DNA of 64,000 nucleotides from NCBI GenBank assembly GCA_004764695.1, contig SMSO01000031.1, positions 7,187,261 through 7,251,260 of the forward strand, given 5' to 3'. Positions 60,517 to 64,000 of this stretch are shown here, piece by piece (the stretch's first letter is position 1; every line of letters begins with the position of its first letter). The notes under the pieces are model-generated. The model searched no databases. It saw only the letters and a list, made by a program, of their open reading frames with translations, and was not told where the DNA came from. This stretch comes from Schizochytrium sp. TIO01 (taxonomy: Eukaryota > Sar > Bigyra > Thraustochytrida > Thraustochytriidae). The position numbers were made by a program, and so were the translations under genes.

Positions 60517-61413
60517 GCCGGATTGACCAATTTATTATATTTCTGGGCGGATTTTGTTTCGTCGCCACAGTGTTTGTTAGTGCGTATCTTAAGCGCTGAT
60601 TGCTTTGGGAAGTTACTTAGAGAGTGAAAGAAAGAAACAGAGAAAGAAACAAAGTCATCAGCCAAAAAGATAACAGGAGAACGAAAGCAACAGACGCTGG
60701 AGCTTGCTTGCTTACTTGCATCGTAGTCGCTTTGATAAAACCAGAAGCGAGAGAACGATGGCCTTTTCAATGGCTTTTTCAAATAGCGATTCATCTAGAA
60801 AGACTAGGGTACCAGTTTGTTTTCAATGTTAAAACAATGAGGGACCTGCAGATTATTTTATACAATAAAAACTTATTGGTACTTTTTAAAATTAAAAACA
60901 TTTTTAAAATATATATTTAAATAGTAGGGATAAAATAAAAATAAACAGCACGAGAGAAGAAGTTAAAAACGGGAGAGGGAGAGGAAGAAAGTGAGGAGAT
61001 GGAAAAGCGAAGAAGTAACAAGATGCCACTGCTAACGCTTCCTATTGAAAATTGGTACCAATAGGGGCTTGTGGAAGGGTCTTACGGGACACGGGGTGCC
61101 TCGTTCAAAGTGGGAGGGAGGGCCTCTAGGGAGACTGGTAGCGTATGTCGTAGGAGATGCATGGTTCGAGGAGGAAAAGAAGAGCGACGATGACGAGGGC
61201 GTCGAAGCGGAGGTGACCAAAAACCTGTCAGCAAACCCCAAACTCGAGATCAAAGCAAGATTCTTCGGAGCCACTTCAAAGGCATCGAATATTGCGCTTT
61301 GACCTTCGAAACACTCAAACAAACAAACAAACGAATAAGAACAACAACAGGCAAAGCTTGTTGTCAACAACAGAACCAAGTCACACAAGCAAAAGTCATC
61401 AATCAACGTCAAG

Positions 61414-62301
61414 ATGGCAGACTGGGGATACGCAGGTGAGGTTGGCCCTGAGCAGTGGGGCAAGCTCTGCCCGGAGTACGCCATTGCCGTCGATGGCAAG
61501 GCTCAGTCACCCATTGACCTCCCCAGACCTTGCTTGAAGGCCTGCGCCTCTGAGGACTCCATGGATATGGACGACGAGGCCAAGGATGACAACAAGGATG
61601 AGGCCAAGGAGTCCTCCGAGACGCAGCCGGTGACCCTCAAGTTGAAGTCTGCTCCTGGCACCATCATTAACAACGGCCTGACTATCATGGTCAACGCCGA
61701 AGGCGCCAGCAGCTTCAAGGTCAACGGCCGTGAGTACGAGCTCGCTCAGTTCCACTTCCACTCGCCAGCCGAGCACACATTCGGAGGCGTGCGTCACGAC
61801 CTCGAGCTTCACCTCGTGCACATGGCCAAGCCCGGTCAGGGCCCTGGCCCTGTTGCTGCCGTTGTCGGCATTCACTTCAAGCTCGGCGACACCCCGGACC
61901 CTTTCCTCGCTCGTGTCTTCGAGCACGTACCTGGCCTAACCAAGGGCGAGGTTACTGCACTCCCAGAACTTGTGGCCTTCAACGATTTGGTCATCGACAA
62001 CCTCTTTTTTGACTACGAAGGCTCTCTCACCACTCCCCCGTGCTCTGAGGGCATTCACTGGTGCGTGATGCAAAAGGTGCTCACCATGACTGAGGAGCAA
62101 CTTGAGATCTTCCGCACTGCCATTCCTTTTGATAACTACCGCCCCGTGCAGCCGCTCAATGGCCGCGCCATTGAGGTGGTTTCCTGCACCTGCTCCAAGC
62201 CGCACACCGTCAAGGAGCAGGCCAAGAAGGTCACGCGCATTGCACCGGAGGCACCCAAGACTTCCGTCAAGGCCTCGAGCGCCACCGCTTCGACTGCCTA
62301 A
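61414..62301 (+). CDS. Alpha-type carbonic anhydrase, no signal peptide, His64 position replaced (295 aa)
   Basis: Alpha-carbonic anhydrases interconvert CO2 and bicarbonate with a zinc held by three His. All are visible: H114 and H116 in QFHFHSPAEHT and H133 in LELHLVH, with E120 and E131 at the conserved acidic positions. The gatekeeper Thr is T206 in SLTTPPCSEGIHW. WGYAGEVGPEQWGKL (4-18) and QSPIDL match the usual N-terminal elements. The proton-shuttle His of fast isoforms (NNGH) is Leu89 here (NNGL). An acidic insert of about 27 residues (about 47-73) follows QSPIDL. The N-terminus is not a signal peptide, so the enzyme is probably cytosolic. The C-terminal tail past about residue 265 is Lys/Ser/Ala-rich and probably disordered. 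ATG at 61414 has a good context (aagATGGCA). Codons are strongly C/G-ending, indicating high expression. Confidence 0.95.
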   Translation: MADWGYAGEVGPEQWGKLCPEYAIAVDGKAQSPIDLPRPCLKACASEDSMDMDDEAKDDNKDEAKESSETQPVTLKLKSAPGTIINNGLTIMVNAEGASSFKVNGREYELAQFHFHSPAEHTFGGVRHDLELHLVHMAKPGQGPGPVAAVVGIHFKLGDTPDPFLARVFEHVPGLTKGEVTALPELVAFNDLVIDNLFFDYEGSLTTPPCSEGIHWCVMQKVLTMTEEQLEIFRTAIPFDNYRPVQPLNGRAIEVVSCTCSKPHTVKEQAKKVTRIAPEAPKTSVKASSATASTA

Positions 62302-64000
62302 ATCTTTGCCCGTACTCGTTCTGCATACGTACATATTCTTTCACAACCACGCACAATTTTTCAGAGGCTTGCGGCCAGCCAGCTGCACATGCCCACTGTG
62401 CCTCCTTTTGTTTGCCATCTTTTCTCTACCACTTACAGTTTACTTTACACCCCTTCTTCCGAACATTCTTTTTCTCGCGCGTACGATATATATAACCTTT
62501 CTCGCGCGGCGAACAACTATCCTTTACCAACAAATTTTTGATCACACTCCTGATTTATTTCTCTCGTATCATTCTTCTCCCAAACTTCCTCGCTCTGGGG
62601 GACTAGTATATTTCTTTCGTCTCTGTATATGCTATTCTTTCTCTCGACGTCACCCTTGATTATTATATTTTAAAGGGAGGGGCACACAAACTCATCTGTT
62701 CGGCATGTGCCTTGCAAGATGATAGCGTTAGTTTGTACTCGCCTCTAGGTGTGAATTATTGATTATTTGTTGGACATACATGACTCTTAAAAATATGATC
62801 CTGCTCTTGCTCAGGAACTTGATGGCATCAAGTAGCTTCTATCTTTCAAATCATTATATTTGGTTTTTCTACTCATATGATTGCTTCTATTTTCTTTTTC
62901 TCATTATGAGGTATTCTGCAAGATTGTCTTCAACTCATCGGACAAGAAACTCGGTAGAAGGAGTTGGGAAAAATTTCAGTTTAACATTCAAGGAGGAATT
63001 ATGCAAGCTCGAGCCTCCAGGCACACACACAACTATGTGATAAATAATATACTTGCTAGGCGTTGATCTATATAAGGCGACGCCCGTCTCACTCCTGACG
63101 AAGAGTCTATGTGTAGTTATCAATTTGGAGACTTCTACGTCGTGAACATGTCTTCTCTTCAAGATCTATCAGCTTACTTTTGCCGAACCCTAAGATCTAC
63201 TGTTCTGCAATATTGCACCCAATGATCACAAGTTTACAACATCGTGTACAGTTCAGCTCCTCACTCTTCCTGCTATGAAATGTTGATGTCAATTAAGCTA
63301 GGTGTTTTCGTCTTTTAGCTGATCTGATTGGTCATTAGGCAGACTTGTCCATAAAAGGACTTCGAAAGCCTCACCGCACAGAACGAATGCCCTTGAGCAT
63401 CTCGCTTCGGGAACATGCATACAAAGTACTACATGTCCCCCCCCACAGTGCCACCATCGCATACCTAAAAAGAATACTGTAACTCCCACAGTGAAACTTT
63501 TGATCTCGTTCTTCAAAGCAGAAAAGAGGAAAAAATAATTAGAAAGAAAAGAAGACTTCGAAGGAGAAAGCAAAGTCAGAAAGCAAAGTTGCTGTATTCT
63601 TCAGTAATGCGTGGAGAATGCGTGAACAGCTCAAAGAAGGTATGTGTCCTGGGGGACTAATCCCTCCTTATCTTTCTATGCGATCTATCGGATGTTCATT
63701 TCGGATTTTAGTCTCCATTGCAATCAAGCCTTTGATGAAATCGTACATGCTTCGATTTTACGGTTACAGCAGAATGTCCACTTAAATTTCTCCGCGTTGA
63801 TTGAAAAATGGACTCGGCTTATGCGCTCAGCGACATCGCTTACAGCACAGGCTTCGCCTCCATGCCTCCATCTCCGCCTCCATGCCTCTGCCGCGCCCTG
63901 CCTTCGGTGCTGCGTGCTAACTCGAACAGAACCCTCTGCGACTGTCTAACATTTATAAGCATGCATTTTGTGCAGTCGCAGTCCCATGGTCACCGGAGAG
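62302..64000. other. Downstream region of the carbonic anhydrase gene, no gene seen
   Basis: A pyrimidine-rich stretch follows the stop (to about 62650) and is probably the 3' UTR. The rest is AT-rich with short, uncoherent open frames on both strands. The region ends at the window edge, so a gene starting just outside could extend a promoter into it. Confidence 0.5.

Larger units (their letters stand above)
43280..61413. other. Large gene-poor region (18 kb)
   Basis: No gene can be supported in about 18.1 kb. The short open frames overlap on both strands, show no family resemblance and often run through microsatellites. Named repeats are listed separately. Smaller arrays include TTTGC near 44452-44472, ACTC at 44693-44715, a GATC/GATT array at 47024-47056, an AAGAG-rich stretch at 49548-49582, TCAGTCAC-type units at 53927-53970, and TAGCGAGTTC three times within 56072-56158. 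The last few hundred bases before 61414 include the carbonic anhydrase 5' UTR, which is A/C-rich. Undetected noncoding RNA genes or strongly intronic genes remain possible. Confidence 0.5.

Noticed and set aside
61032-61499. Minus-strand frame of 155 codons overlapping the carbonic anhydrase start
   Set aside because: It is antisense to the 5' UTR and the first codons of a confident gene; the Ser/Cys-rich translation lacks coherence.

Overview
This window is nuclear DNA of a eukaryotic microbe. The proteins are eukaryote-specific: VPS13, a VAMP7-type longin SNARE, an RBBP6/Mpe1-type DWNN protein, SLC25 and MFSD14-like carriers, and UPF0598. The genes are intron-poor with GT-AG introns, the standard code fits, and there are no operons or ribosome binding sites. 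The introns carry a clear ACTAAC-type branch site. A free-living protist, possibly a stramenopile, is my best guess, but nothing here fixes the lineage.

Layout. 3-12646 (+) is most of a giant VPS13-like lipid-transfer protein whose 5' end lies outside the window; its last exon is joined through a short intron. 13039-15546 (-) is an all-helical protein of unknown function. 16505-17877 (-) is a four-exon mitochondrial carrier. 24222-24545 (+) is a stand-alone SCP2 sterol carrier. 26798-28369 (+) is an MFSD14-like transporter. 28835-29557 (-) is a mitochondrial UPF0598 protein. 30849-31613 (+) is a VAMP7-like SNARE. 31977-34727 (-) is an RBBP6/Mpe1-like factor. About 40574-43279 (+) is a protein with a PH-like and a helical region. 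61414-62301 (+) is an alpha-carbonic anhydrase.

The genes form islands separated by gene-poor stretches: about 18-24 kb, 35-40 kb and above all 43.3-61.4 kb. These hold microsatellites, a 24-bp minisatellite, a decayed minus-strand coding remnant near 21.4-22.1 kb, and four long perfect inverted repeats. Two genes (SCP2 and carbonic anhydrase) have strongly C/G-ending codons, which suggests high expression; the others do not.

Several proteins deal with membranes or lipid movement (VPS13, SCP2, VAMP7, MFSD14-like, SLC25). I see no evidence that their proximity is functional. I did not find a defence system, biosynthetic cluster or CRISPR array. The most unusual content is family-level oddity: a VPS13 with a zinc finger and PH-like segment inside its adaptor-binding domain, an RBBP6 that has lost its zinc knuckle and part of its RING ligands, a VAMP7 with a shortened SNARE motif, and an alpha-carbonic anhydrase lacking the proton-shuttle histidine.
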